Below, piece by piece: positions 8,292 through 17,041 of a stretch of DNA of 64,000 nucleotides (position 1 is the first letter of the stretch; each line of letters begins with the position of its first letter). A model generated the notes under the pieces. It was not told the origin of the DNA and did not search any database. It saw only the letters and a list, made by a program, of their open reading frames with translations. The stretch is from Pseudomonas rustica (GTDB lineage: Bacteria; Pseudomonadota; Gammaproteobacteria; Pseudomonadales; Pseudomonadaceae). The translations under genes and the position numbers were made by a program. The stretch covers positions 62,001 to 126,000 of the forward strand of contig NZ_JAGYHF010000010.1 of NCBI RefSeq assembly GCF_018336155.1, given 5' to 3'.

Positions 8292-8389
8292 CTATCGCGA
8301 GCAGGCTCACTCCTACAGGGTTCTTCATTAGCCACATAATCGCGATCACTCCACAGATCCCCTGTAGGAGTGAGCCTGCTCGCGATAGC
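8292..8389. repeat. REP pair, CTATCGCGAGCAGGCTCACT variant
   Basis: Nearly perfect inverted arms at 8292-8320 and 8360-8389 with about 40 bases between. It belongs to the GCTCGCGA class but carries TCCTACAGG ends, a mix of two classes. Confidence 0.85.
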
Positions 8390-8422
8390 TTCCGCAAGAA
8401 CACCGAATATTTCCCAGCCATA

Positions 8423-8455
8423 AAAAAGGGCGAACCCTCACAGGTTCGCCCTTTT
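8423..8455. terminator. Bidirectional terminator between rssC and tal
   Basis: AAAAAGGGCGAACC and GGTTCGCCCTTTTT form a long stem with a CTCACA loop; the A and T runs allow use from both sides by the convergent genes. Confidence 0.9.
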
Positions 8456-8474
8456 TGCATTTCAAACAATCAAA

Positions 8475-9401
8475 TCACAGCTTAGCCTGCAACAGCGCTT
8501 CAAGCTTCTCCTGGTCGCGAGCAAACTGACGGATGCCTTCAGCCAGTTTCTCGGTGGCCATCGCGTCTTCGTTGGACAACCAGCGGAATTGCGCTTCGTT
8601 CAGGCTCTGACGGGCTTCACCGGCGTGACCTGGGGCCAGTTTGCGCTCCAGCTTGCCGTTATCCGCTGCCAGTTTGTCGATCAGATCCGGGCTGATGGTC
8701 AGGCGGTCGCAACCGGCCAGTTGCTCGATCTGATTGAGGTTACGGAAGCTCGCGCCCATGACCACGGTCTTGTAGTCATTGGCTTTGTAGTAGTTGTAGA
8801 TGCGCGTGACCGACTGTACGCCCGGATCATCGGCGCCGGTGTAGTCGTTGCCGTTGGCCTTTTTGTACCAGTCGTAGATGCGGCCCACGAATGGCGAGAT
8901 CAGGAACACGCCAGCGTCGGCGCAAGCTGCGGCCTGAGCGAAGGAGAACAGCAGGGTCAGGTTGGTCTGAATGCCTTCTTTTTCCAGCACTTCTGCAGCG
9001 CGGATGCCTTCCCAGGTCGAAGCGATCTTGATCAGTACGCGGTCGCGGCCAATGCCGGCCTTGTCGTACAACTCGATCAGGCGATGCGCGCGCTTGAGCA
9101 CAGCGTCTTTGTCGAACGACAGGCGTGCATCCACTTCGGTGGAGATACGGCCCGGGATTACTTTAAGAATTTCCTGACCTACCGCGACGCCAAAACGGTC
9201 GCTGGCCAGGCCGACATCGCCCTTGCAGTCGCTGACGCAAGCGTTCAGCAACTCGGCGTAGCCGGAAATGGCCGCGGCTTTGAGCAGCAGGGAAGGGTTG
9301 GTGGTGGCGTCGACCGGTTTGACTCGGGCGATCGCTTCGAAGTCGCCAGTGTCGGCCACTACGGTGGTGAATTGTTTGAGTTGTTCCAGCTTGGAAGTCA
9401 T
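8475..9401 (-). CDS. tal: Transaldolase
   Basis: Cytoplasmic pentose-phosphate enzyme of 308 residues that moves a dihydroxyacetone unit from sedoheptulose 7-phosphate to glyceraldehyde 3-phosphate. It matches the TalB type throughout: VKPVDATTNPSLLLKAA near the N terminus, the Schiff-base lysine in RVLIKIASTWEG (about residue 132), and the phosphate-binding GASFRN. Length is typical (316 in E. coli). It is alone on its strand, ending at a bidirectional terminator. The gene following rssC in P. aeruginosa is also tal, as I recall it. Confidence 0.97.
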   Translation of the reverse strand: MTSKLEQLKQFTTVVADTGDFEAIARVKPVDATTNPSLLLKAAAISGYAELLNACVSDCKGDVGLASDRFGVAVGQEILKVIPGRISTEVDARLSFDKDAVLKRAHRLIELYDKAGIGRDRVLIKIASTWEGIRAAEVLEKEGIQTNLTLLFSFAQAAACADAGVFLISPFVGRIYDWYKKANGNDYTGADDPGVQSVTRIYNYYKANDYKTVVMGASFRNLNQIEQLAGCDRLTISPDLIDKLAADNGKLERKLAPGHAGEARQSLNEAQFRWLSNEDAMATEKLAEGIRQFARDQEKLEALLQAKL

Positions 9402-9568
9402 GGGCGTGCTCTATCCTATGGGTCTGATGACATTACCCGAGCGCTGACGGTCACTCAAGGGCGTGGACGTGTATCGATGGCCCCTGCGGCAACAACCTGA
9501 AAACGATTGTTTGAAAGGTGGGGCGGGCTATCGATGAATACGATGCCAAAACAGCGCACAGGTTCAAA

Positions 9569-9596
9569 GCAACCGACCTGCGTACAGATCGGTTGC
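9569..9596 (-). terminator. Terminator-like hairpin after the glycosidase gene
   Basis: GCAACCGACCTG (9569-9580) pairs with CAGATCGGTTGC (9585-9596), with one mismatch and a 4-base loop. Read on the minus strand it is followed only by TTTG, so it is probably a weak terminator. Confidence 0.6.
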
Positions 9597-9603
9597 GCAC
9601 GGA

Positions 9604-10560
9604 CTACTCAGCGTTCAACAAAGATTCAACCGACAATCGCGCCGGTTTCGGCTGACCGTCAGAGGTCAACAGGCCGAAGTTCTTCTCGCGATCGTTACTG
9701 CCGGAATCACTGTTCTTCCATTCATAGATAGACGTCAGCGGGATCTGCAGTTTTTTAACATCGCCAATAAAGGCGTTGATCTTGCTCGCCTGACCGTCGG
9801 CGCCACCATTAGAGCTGAGCGCTGAGACACCCCACTCACTGATAACCCCCGGCAAATGGAAATTCTGCTGAATGAATGCCTGCGCGCTGCTGATCTGTGC
9901 GGCAGTCATGCCATACGGGTGATACGACACCGCGCTCAGGCATTTCGGGTATTCGCTGACGATGCGGTTCAGCGCCACGGTGGACGCGGAACCGGCGGTC
10001 GGCGGCCGCGCGAAGCCATAACCCACCAGTGGCGTCGCCGGCGGCTTGCCCTGCAACGTCTTGCACACCGAACTCATGAACGGCACGAACGTCGTGTCGA
10101 AATTGCCCGTCGGCCAGTAGGTCGGCAGATCCGGCTCGTTCCACAGCTCAATCGCCACCAGTTGCGCGCTGTAGGACGTTTCCAGGCTTGTCACAGCATT
10201 GGCGAACGCTTCGCCCGCCGTCGCCAGTTCGCTGCCTGACGAGGCAGGCAACGGCTTGATCGCACGCACCGTCAACAGCACCGGCAACCCCGCTGATCGC
10301 GCCGCCGCAAAGGCAGCGCTGACCTGCTGCTGATAGGCCTTGGCGCTCAGGCTGTCGCTCCACACACCGAAGCGCACAAAACTGAACCCGGCCGCTTTGA
10401 TCTGCGCGGCATCGGCGGCGGTGAAGTTCTGGATCTTCACCTGCACGCCGATGGTCTTGGCGGGGAGGTTAGGGAACAGTTCACTGGCGTGAACCTGACT
10501 GGTGGCACCGAGCAGCGCCAACGTCAGCGCGCCAAGTTGTTTCAGAGGTGTCGATTTCAT
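9604..10560 (-). CDS. Secreted clan GH-A glycosidase, probable exopolysaccharide hydrolase
   Basis: A 318-residue exported protein. The signal peptide ends at about residue 25 (LLGATSQVHA). The rest is a TIM barrel of the cellulase/GH39-like clan: the acid/base Glu is in IELWNEPDLP and the nucleophile Glu in GVISEWGVS, with SYHPYG between. The start at 10560 has GGAGA 7 bases upstream. It is divergent to wzb, the first gene of the exopolysaccharide operon, and its promoter lies in the same 290-bp region. That placement, like PslG in the psl locus, suggests a hydrolase that trims or clears the polymer in the periplasm. Substrate and exact family are not visible from sequence. Confidence 0.78.
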   Translation of the reverse strand: MKSTPLKQLGALTLALLGATSQVHASELFPNLPAKTIGVQVKIQNFTAADAAQIKAAGFSFVRFGVWSDSLSAKAYQQQVSAAFAAARSAGLPVLLTVRAIKPLPASSGSELATAGEAFANAVTSLETSYSAQLVAIELWNEPDLPTYWPTGNFDTTFVPFMSSVCKTLQGKPPATPLVGYGFARPPTAGSASTVALNRIVSEYPKCLSAVSYHPYGMTAAQISSAQAFIQQNFHLPGVISEWGVSALSSNGGADGQASKINAFIGDVKKLQIPLTSIYEWKNSDSGSNDREKNFGLLTSDGQPKPARLSVESLLNAE

Positions 10561-10630
10561 GTCTGCTCTCCCGAAGAGAAATGACAACTACGAAGAATGA
10601 TCTCTTTTCTCAATTTTCGAGTGAGGTGAT

Positions 10631-10753
10631 GGCACTTAGTGCGCGAATGTTATTTTTTGTCGGAAAACAATCAGCCGAAAATCACAGTTATTTTTAGTCC
10701 GCTAATAGTGGTTGGGCGCCTTTAAAACGCTGTGGTACTTAATGCTCCAGTAC
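10631..10753. promoter_or_regulatory. Upstream region of the exopolysaccharide operon with repeated motifs
   Basis: This AT-rich divergent region holds two copies of a motif, GTTATTTTTTGTCGG (10649-10663) and GTTATTTTTAGTCCG (10687-10701). It also holds two palindromes, GCAC-TTA-GTGC (10632-10642) and GTACT-n9-AGTAC (10735-10753). Related sequences recur before galE (22099-22113, 22135-22147) and before the yjbE-like gene (23349-23363), which suggests one regulator for all three units. I could not fix a sigma-70 promoter with confidence. Confidence 0.5.
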
Positions 10754-10852
10754 TAACAGGGCGATTCTATTTCTGAGTGCAGAAAGATCCACAGGGTTCA
10801 TTGCAATCCTTTGGCATGTTGGCCGTTTGACATTACCCGGGAAAGTAAAACC

Positions 10853-11293
10853 TTGTTCAGAAAGATCCTTGTTGTGTGCGTGGGCAATATTTGCCGCAGT
10901 CCGACGGCAGAACTGTTGCTGCGTAACGCGCTGGCCTCGTCAGCGATCACCGTCACCTCCGCAGGCCTTGCGGCGCGGGTCGGCGAGGGTGTCGAAGCGT
11001 CGGCGCGTCAGGTGCTCGAAGATCACGGCCACAGTGCCGAAACGTTCAAGGCCCGGCAACTGACATCAGACATCGTCAATGAATCAGACCTGATTCTGGT
11101 CATGGAAAAACAACACGTTAATCAAGTACTGAAGATTGCCGCGCACGCGAGGGGCAAAGTGTTTCTGCTTGGCAAGTGGCAGAGCGAGCGCGAAATACAC
11201 GATCCGTATCGTCAAGGTAAAGCCGCTTTTATCCATGCGCATGCATTGATTGAAGATGCAGTTAGTTCATGGGCGCAGCGCCTCGGGCATTGA
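10853..11293 (+). CDS. wzb: Low-molecular-weight protein-tyrosine phosphatase (Wzb/Etp type)
   Basis: Cytoplasmic phosphatase of 146 residues that dephosphorylates the tyrosine kinase encoded next to it, allowing cycles of polysaccharide polymerisation. The P-loop is VCVGNICRSPTAE with Cys9 and Arg15, and the general acid is the Asp of IHDPYRQ. I chose the TTG at 10853 because MFRKILVVCVGN matches the start of E. coli Wzb and GGGAAAG lies 8-14 bases upstream; an in-frame TTG at 10811 would add 14 residues unlike the family. First gene of the polymer operon, followed by wzc after about 40 bases. Confidence 0.92.
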   Translation: MFRKILVVCVGNICRSPTAELLLRNALASSAITVTSAGLAARVGEGVEASARQVLEDHGHSAETFKARQLTSDIVNESDLILVMEKQHVNQVLKIAAHARGKVFLLGKWQSEREIHDPYRQGKAAFIHAHALIEDAVSSWAQRLGH

Positions 11294-11332
11294 CGAATAT
11301 TCTTCAGAACAGTGAATGGTAAGAACAGACTT

Positions 11333-13561
11333 ATGCAGTTACCGTCCGTAATCGGCACCCGTGACAATGATCAAGACAGCATTGATCTGCTCGGCATCTT
11401 TGGCAGCCTGATCGATCAGAAATGGTTGATTGGCGCGCTCACCGGCGCGTTTATGGTCACCGGCATTGCCTATGCGGTTTTGGCCACGCCGGTGTATTCG
11501 GCGAACGCGCTGGTGCAGGTCGAACCGAAAAAGAACGACATGCTCGGTTTTTCCGACCTCAACAGCATGCTCGGCGGCCAATCGCCGTCGGTGACCGAGA
11601 TCGGCATCATCAAATCCCGCGCAGTGATCGGCAAAACCGTCGACGACCTGCGCCTGGACATCGACGTCAGCCCCAACACCTTTCCGCTCATCGGCGGCTT
11701 TCTCGCCCGGCGTTATCGCGGCGAAACCGACAGCAGCGTCGCCGCGCCGCGTTTCGGCCTGAACAGCTACGCCTGGGGCGGTGAGCGGCTGGAGTTTGCC
11801 CGGCTCAATCTGCCGAAAGAACTGCTCGGCAAAAAACTCACGCTGATCGCTGGCGAACAACATCGCTTCCAGTTGCTCGATGACAACGACAACCTGCTGG
11901 CCGAGGGCGCGATGGGCGAAGCCTTTGCGCAGGATGGCGTGGAAGGCTTGATCACTCAATTGCAGGCCAATCCCGGCACGCGTTTCGAAGTGGTGCGCAA
12001 TCCGCGCATCGTGACGATTCAGGGTTATCAGGATGCACTGGATATCTCTGAACAAGGCAAAGAGTCGGGAATCATTCGTCTGGCCCTCGCCAGTGCCGAC
12101 GCGCCTGAAGCGGTGAAGATTCTCAACAAGATTGCCTCGCTCTACGTCGAGCAAAACGTACGCCGTACCTCGGCGGAAGCGGCGCAGAGTCTGGCCTTCC
12201 TGCAAAGTCAGTTGCCGCAGGTCAAACGTGATCTGGCCAAGGCCAGCGATGCCCTCAACGCCTATCAGACCCACGGCAAAACCGTGAACATTTCCCTGGA
12301 AACGCAATCGGTGCTGGGTCAGTCCGTGGCGCTGGAAACGCGGATTTCCGAGCTGAAAATGCAGCAGGCGGAAATGGATCGCAAGTTCACCAAACAGCAC
12401 CCGGCCTATCGCGCGTTGATGAGCCAGATCGGTGAGCTGACCCAGCAGCAGAAGTCGCTGGAAGGCAAAGTCCAGGACTTGCCGGCCACCCAGCAAGAAC
12501 TGCTCAACCTGACCCGCGATGTCGAAGTCGCCTCGCAGATCTACACGCAGTTGCTCAACAAATCCCAGGAGCTGGACATCGTCCGCGCCGGTGCGGTGGG
12601 CAACGTGCGTCTGGTCGATACGGCGGACGTTGACCTGACCAGCCCGGTCAAACCGAAGAAAGCCTTGATCGTGCTGATCGCCACATTCTTCGGCGCCTTC
12701 GTCGGTGTCGCGCTGGTGCTGCTGCGCAAATCCCTGAGCCGTGGGCTGGAAGGCCCCGAAGCCATCGAGCAACTCGGTTTGCCGGTGTACGCGTCGATTC
12801 CCTACAGCGCGCTGCAACAGGAAGAGGACAACAAAAAGGGCCGCGCCCGCGATGGCGTCGACAAACCGGCGTACCTGTTGGCGCTGCGTAATCCGACCGA
12901 TCTGTCGATCGAGTCGATCCGCAGCCTGCGCACTTGCCTGCACTTCGCCGGGCTCGATTCGACCAACAACCGCATCATGATTTCCGGACCGAGCCCGCAG
13001 GTCGGCAAGACCTTCGTCTCGTCCAACCTCGCCGCAGTCATGGCCTTGAGCGGTCAGCGCGTGGTGCTGATCGATGCCGACATGCGCAAAGGGCATCTGC
13101 ACAAAACCCTCAACACACCGATCAGCAACGGTTTGTCCGACCTGCTGGTGAAGCGCTGCAGCATCGATCAGGCGATCAACAAAGTCGAAGTCGACAACCT
13201 GCATTTCATCAGTCGCGGGCAGGTGCCACCGAATCCGTCCGAGCTGTTGATGCACGCGAACTTCCGCGAATTGCTCGCGCAACTCAGCGAGATGTACGAC
13301 GTGGTGATCATCGATACGCCGCCGCTGCTGGCGGTGACCGATGCGGCGATTGTCGGCCGTGAAGCGGGCATCAGCCTGATCGTCACGCGCTTCGGGGTGA
13401 ACCCGGCCAAAGAGATCGAGCTGACCATCCGCCGCTTCGCGCAGAACGGTATCGAGTTGAAAGGCGCGGTGTTCAACGGCGTCGAGAAGCGTGCCGCGAG
13501 CTACTACGGCAACGGCGGCTACGGCTATTACAACTACGAATACGCGTCCGACAAATCCTGA
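11333..13561 (+). CDS. wzc: Polysaccharide co-polymerase and tyrosine autokinase (Wzc/Etk type)
   Basis: Inner-membrane protein of about 742 residues controlling chain length and export. It has an N-terminal Wzz domain with a membrane segment near residues 25-50, a long periplasmic region with coiled coils and the GNVR motif, a second membrane segment, and a cytoplasmic BY-kinase domain. Kinase motifs are Walker A SGPSPQVGKTFVSSN, A' VVLIDADMRKG and B VVIIDTPPLL. The C-terminal tail SYYGNGGYGYYNYEYASDKS carries seven tyrosines for autophosphorylation. A GTG at 11312 would add seven residues; neither start has a strong ribosome site. It pairs with Wzb upstream and with Wza at 23890. Confidence 0.94.
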   Translation: MQLPSVIGTRDNDQDSIDLLGIFGSLIDQKWLIGALTGAFMVTGIAYAVLATPVYSANALVQVEPKKNDMLGFSDLNSMLGGQSPSVTEIGIIKSRAVIGKTVDDLRLDIDVSPNTFPLIGGFLARRYRGETDSSVAAPRFGLNSYAWGGERLEFARLNLPKELLGKKLTLIAGEQHRFQLLDDNDNLLAEGAMGEAFAQDGVEGLITQLQANPGTRFEVVRNPRIVTIQGYQDALDISEQGKESGIIRLALASADAPEAVKILNKIASLYVEQNVRRTSAEAAQSLAFLQSQLPQVKRDLAKASDALNAYQTHGKTVNISLETQSVLGQSVALETRISELKMQQAEMDRKFTKQHPAYRALMSQIGELTQQQKSLEGKVQDLPATQQELLNLTRDVEVASQIYTQLLNKSQELDIVRAGAVGNVRLVDTADVDLTSPVKPKKALIVLIATFFGAFVGVALVLLRKSLSRGLEGPEAIEQLGLPVYASIPYSALQQEEDNKKGRARDGVDKPAYLLALRNPTDLSIESIRSLRTCLHFAGLDSTNNRIMISGPSPQVGKTFVSSNLAAVMALSGQRVVLIDADMRKGHLHKTLNTPISNGLSDLLVKRCSIDQAINKVEVDNLHFISRGQVPPNPSELLMHANFRELLAQLSEMYDVVIIDTPPLLAVTDAAIVGREAGISLIVTRFGVNPAKEIELTIRRFAQNGIELKGAVFNGVEKRAASYYGNGGYGYYNYEYASDKS

Positions 13562-13601
13562 GTTTTGGCGATTGTCCTTTCCTGTTTGAAGTGGGTGAGT
13601 T

Positions 13602-14684
13602 GTGAAAAAAATACTGCACGTGGCAGAGACGATCAAAGGTGGCGTCGCAACCGTTATTCGGACGATTTCGGCGTCGCCGGAAGGCGATGCGGCCGACTAT
13701 GAGTTGGTGTATCTGGTGCCGGAGGATCAGGCCAAAGAACTGCACGGCATCGGTGCGCAACAGATCCGCACCTTCCCGCGCACCGGGCGCAATGTGCCGT
13801 CGTTGCTGCGTTTCGCCTGGCGTCTGACGCAAGTGCTGCTCAAGGAAAAACCCGATGTGGTGCATTTGCACAGCACCTTTTCCGGGGTGATTGGCCGCTG
13901 CGTCTGCGTGCTGTTGCGTCCGTGGCGCAAACCGAAAATCGTCTACTGCCCGCACGCGTTTTCGTTTCTGATGGAAAGCTCGCCAATCAAGCAGAAGGTC
14001 TATGCGTGGATCGAGCGCGTGCTGCAAAAGGTCACCGACGTGATCATTTGCGTCAGCCAGTACGAACTCGATAAAGCCGCGCGCTTCGGCATCGAGCGCA
14101 AACGCATGAAGCTGATCTACAACGGCATTCATCACAAGGACGACGCGCCGAAAGCCGCGAGTCCCGAGCCGATTCATCTGCTGTTTGTCGGCCGTCTCGA
14201 TTACCAGAAAGGCTTCGACGTGCTGCTCAAGGCCTTCGCCAATGTGCAGCGCAACGACCTGAAACTGACGGTGGTCGGCAGCGCGGTCAACGAGGATTCG
14301 GTGGAGTGTCCGCCGATGGATTCGGTTGAATACCTGCCGTGGGTCACGCCGAGCGAAGTGCAGGCGCTGTACCAGAAAGCCGATGCGTTGATCGTCCCGA
14401 GTCGTTGGGAAGGCTTCGCCATGGTGCCGCTGGAAGGCATGGCCATGGGGCTGCCGGTGATCGCCAGCAATTGCACCTCGCTGCCTGAGCTGGTCACGCA
14501 CGGCGTGTCGGGCTACGTGTTTCCGTCCGGTGATCACCAGGCGCTGGCCGATGTGTTGGCGCAAATCCAGAAGCCGCGCTTGCTCGATCTCGGCAGCGAA
14601 GGGCGCAGCATCGTCCGCGAGCGTTTCAGCGCCGCGTTGATGATTCGCCAGACCTACGACCTGTATCGCGCTCCCACTTTTTAA
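13602..14684 (+). CDS. Glycosyltransferase family 4 (GT-B fold)
   Basis: Cytoplasmic or membrane-associated glycosyltransferase of 360 residues that adds a sugar to the lipid-linked repeat unit. The N-terminal Rossmann half starts MKKILHVAETIKGGVATVIR. The donor half starts at LLFVGRLDYQKGFDVL (about residue 190) and carries the EX7E signature as EGFAMVPLE. The start codon is GTG at 13602. It is the only glycosyltransferase I find in the locus besides the initiating enzyme WcaJ (28983-30377), which limits the repeat unit to few sugars unless the enzyme acts more than once. Sugar specificity cannot be read from sequence. Confidence 0.9.
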   Translation: MKKILHVAETIKGGVATVIRTISASPEGDAADYELVYLVPEDQAKELHGIGAQQIRTFPRTGRNVPSLLRFAWRLTQVLLKEKPDVVHLHSTFSGVIGRCVCVLLRPWRKPKIVYCPHAFSFLMESSPIKQKVYAWIERVLQKVTDVIICVSQYELDKAARFGIERKRMKLIYNGIHHKDDAPKAASPEPIHLLFVGRLDYQKGFDVLLKAFANVQRNDLKLTVVGSAVNEDSVECPPMDSVEYLPWVTPSEVQALYQKADALIVPSRWEGFAMVPLEGMAMGLPVIASNCTSLPELVTHGVSGYVFPSGDHQALADVLAQIQKPRLLDLGSEGRSIVRERFSAALMIRQTYDLYRAPTF

Positions 14685-14699
14685 GTAGAACTCAAGCAT

Positions 14700-15812
14700 A
14701 TGAACGTAACGATTTTGCATGGCTACAGTGCGTCCAACTCCGGTGACGGCCTGCTCGTCGATCTGGCCATTGCCTTGGTGCAGCGCAACTTTGGCGACGA
14801 CACCGCGATCAGCGTGGTCGCCTCCGATCCGGATTCTTTCAGCTATCTGCCGCACCCGCGTTTCGACGCGCCGGTCATGGCGGCCAAGGGTCTGGGCCGG
14901 GTCAAGCAAGCGGTGTTTCTCAATCAGTCCTACGCCGGGTTGGCGGATCTGTTGCAGAAAACCGATCTGATCGTCGGCGTTGGCGGCGGCTACATGCGCT
15001 CGAAAAGCGCTTTCGAACACATCAAGTTGAAGCTCGGCCACGCCAAGCAACTGGAGACCGCGATCCTCAGCAAAGTGCCGTCGGTGTACCTGCCGCAAAG
15101 CATCGGCCCGTTCCATGGCGAGAGCAGCAAGATCGTCGAGCATTACGCCAACGCTGATGCGGTGTTCGTGCGTGACAACCGTTCCTCGGCGATTTTCGAC
15201 GCTTGCGAAAACGTCTACCGCGCGCCGGATCTGGCGGTGCAATCGCTGGCGAGCAAAATCCTCCAGCAACCGAAGTTCACCCGTTGCGCTGCGTCGCCAG
15301 CCACGGTGTGCGTGGTGCTGCGCAAACCGCCGGAGTGGAGCAAGGACAAGAAGGTCGCCTACGTGGCCAATCTGAAGTTGCTGCTGCAACGCCTGAAGCA
15401 AAAAAGCAAAGTGGTCTGCGCCGTGCAGAGCGCTGTTCGCGGCAACGATGACGGTGCGTTCTATCGAGAACTCGGCATCACTGAAGACTTGTTGTCATTG
15501 AAGGCGACCATCGCTAAATACCAGCCCGATCTGGTGATTTCCGTACGTCTGCACGGCGCGATCGAATCGCTGCTTTCCGGCGTGCCGGCGTACCACATCA
15601 GCTATGAGCGCAAAGGCTTCGGCGCCTATCAGGACATGGGTGTCGAGGATTGGGTGATCAATGGCGGCGACATCGATGTCGACACCATCATCAGCACGGT
15701 TTACGCGCCGAACGCGCTGTCGAATTTCGGCCAGCGCCTGACCGATACCTGCCGTGAAATCGAAGCGAAAACCGTGGCCATGGACGAGATCATCAAGGGT
15801 GTCGTTCGATGA
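14700..15812 (+). CDS. Polysaccharide pyruvyl transferase family protein
   Basis: A 370-residue enzyme of the WcaK/CsaB family, which transfers a pyruvate ketal from phosphoenolpyruvate to a sugar of the repeat unit and so adds negative charge. Family features are the start NVTILHGYSASNSGDGLLVD, LIVGVGGGYMRS, LPQSIGPFHG, VFVRDNRSS, and the C-terminal VRLHGAIESLLSGVPAYHIS. It lies between the glycosyltransferase and the flippase, and its stop overlaps the start of wzx (ATGA). Members can differ in acceptor, so pyruvylation is a family-based inference. Confidence 0.88.
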   Translation: MNVTILHGYSASNSGDGLLVDLAIALVQRNFGDDTAISVVASDPDSFSYLPHPRFDAPVMAAKGLGRVKQAVFLNQSYAGLADLLQKTDLIVGVGGGYMRSKSAFEHIKLKLGHAKQLETAILSKVPSVYLPQSIGPFHGESSKIVEHYANADAVFVRDNRSSAIFDACENVYRAPDLAVQSLASKILQQPKFTRCAASPATVCVVLRKPPEWSKDKKVAYVANLKLLLQRLKQKSKVVCAVQSAVRGNDDGAFYRELGITEDLLSLKATIAKYQPDLVISVRLHGAIESLLSGVPAYHISYERKGFGAYQDMGVEDWVINGGDIDVDTIISTVYAPNALSNFGQRLTDTCREIEAKTVAMDEIIKGVVR

Positions 15813-17041
15813 TATTTCGGCTGCTGCTTCGCGGCGGAGCTTTGGGCGCGAAGTTTTTGCTGGTGTTGGCGATCACCCATTACCTCGGTTATGAGGCGCT
15901 GGGTTTTTACGGTGTGGTGGTCGCCGCGTCGTTGATCGCCTCGAAGTTTTACAGCGTCGGTTTCAGTTCCGAGATCAATCGCTTGATCAGCGTCGGCGGA
16001 AGTTCGCGCCGCGTGGTCGACAAGGTTTTGCTGTTGTACCTGGCGGTGGGACTGCTGCTGTCGGTGGTGACGGTGCTGATTTATTCACTGTTCCAGACCG
16101 TTGAAGCGACGGCGACGCTGATCCTCTGCGTAACCCTGGTTTTGCTCACCGAGCACCTGTCGTTCGAGATCAACTCGTTCGTGTTTTCCGCACAAAAAGC
16201 CACGGCCGGCGCACTGCTGTTTTTCATCAAGACCGGTCTGTGGGCGGTGTTGGCGGTGGGCGGGATGATGCTCGGCTGGGTGTCGGGGATTGCCAGTGTG
16301 TTGTGGTTGTGGGTCGCGGCGAATGTGCTGGTGATCGTCGCCGGATACTTGATCGTAGTGAACGTGCACAAGGGCCGCGAGAGCTCGACGCTGGCGACGG
16401 GTGCGGTGTGGAAGGCCGGGTTGCCGTTCTATCTCGGCACCGGTTTGATCGCGCTGAGTCAGTACGCCGAGCGTTTCCTGATCATCGATCTGGAGCCGTA
16501 CGCCAGCCTCGGCAAATATGTGTACGCGTGGTCGGCGGCGAACACCTTGCAAGCCTTGTCGTATGCGGTGGTCGCGGTGGTTGGCATTCCGGTGTTGGCC
16601 AAGCGGTTTCAGGCCGATCAGCAGGCGTTTACGGTCAAGCAGTTGTTCGTCAATAAATGGGTCATGCGTTCGCTGGTGGTGTCAGCGGCGGTGGCGGTGG
16701 CGATTTATCTGTTCTTCAACGTGGTGCTCGATTACGTCGCCACCAACGTGCCGCGTCCGGACAATGCGATTCTTGGCGTGTTGATCTTTTCCTTCGCTTT
16801 GCGGGCGATTGGCGACATCGTCTGGGGCGGTTTGATTGCCTCGAAAAACAGCCGTGTCTCGCTTGCCAGCGCGGCGATCTGCCTGCTGGTTTCGGTGCCG
16901 GTCAGCTATGTGTTGATCAAGCATTATTCGATTTACGGCGCGGCGTGGGGCAATGTCTTCGCGATCATCGTGCAGCTCGGCGTTATTGCTGTTTTGACGC
17001 GCGTGACCGCTGCGAAAAAGGCTGCCGTGTCATGGGCCTGA
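15809..17041 (+). CDS. wzx: Wzx-type polysaccharide repeat-unit flippase
   Basis: Polytopic inner-membrane protein of 410 residues with about 12 hydrophobic segments along its length, of the MATE/MOP-fold polysaccharide transporters. It would flip the undecaprenyl-linked repeat unit to the periplasmic face. Typical features are the N-terminal basic-hydrophobic start with ALGAKFLLVLAITHYLG, a Gly-Tyr-rich first helix pair and a central LPFYLGTGLIALSQYAERFL. It overlaps the pyruvyltransferase gene by four bases and the next gene by ten, so translation is coupled on both sides. Confidence 0.88.
   Translation: MIFRLLLRGGALGAKFLLVLAITHYLGYEALGFYGVVVAASLIASKFYSVGFSSEINRLISVGGSSRRVVDKVLLLYLAVGLLLSVVTVLIYSLFQTVEATATLILCVTLVLLTEHLSFEINSFVFSAQKATAGALLFFIKTGLWAVLAVGGMMLGWVSGIASVLWLWVAANVLVIVAGYLIVVNVHKGRESSTLATGAVWKAGLPFYLGTGLIALSQYAERFLIIDLEPYASLGKYVYAWSAANTLQALSYAVVAVVGIPVLAKRFQADQQAFTVKQLFVNKWVMRSLVVSAAVAVAIYLFFNVVLDYVATNVPRPDNAILGVLIFSFALRAIGDIVWGGLIASKNSRVSLASAAICLLVSVPVSYVLIKHYSIYGAAWGNVFAIIVQLGVIAVLTRVTAAKKAAVSWA

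Noticed and set aside
11339..13636. A 765-codon open frame on the minus strand opposite wzc
   Set aside because: It mirrors wzc exactly, its product is Arg/Gln/His-rich without known domains, and it results from the strong G/C third-position bias of the real gene.
13473..15401. A 642-codon minus-strand open frame opposite the glycosyltransferase and pyruvyltransferase genes
   Set aside because: It spans two real genes and their gap, has shadow-type composition and no ribosome site.
16657..17031. An upstream extension of the polymerase frame
   Set aside because: It lies wholly within wzx in another frame; ATG 17032 gives a normal start for a polytopic protein.
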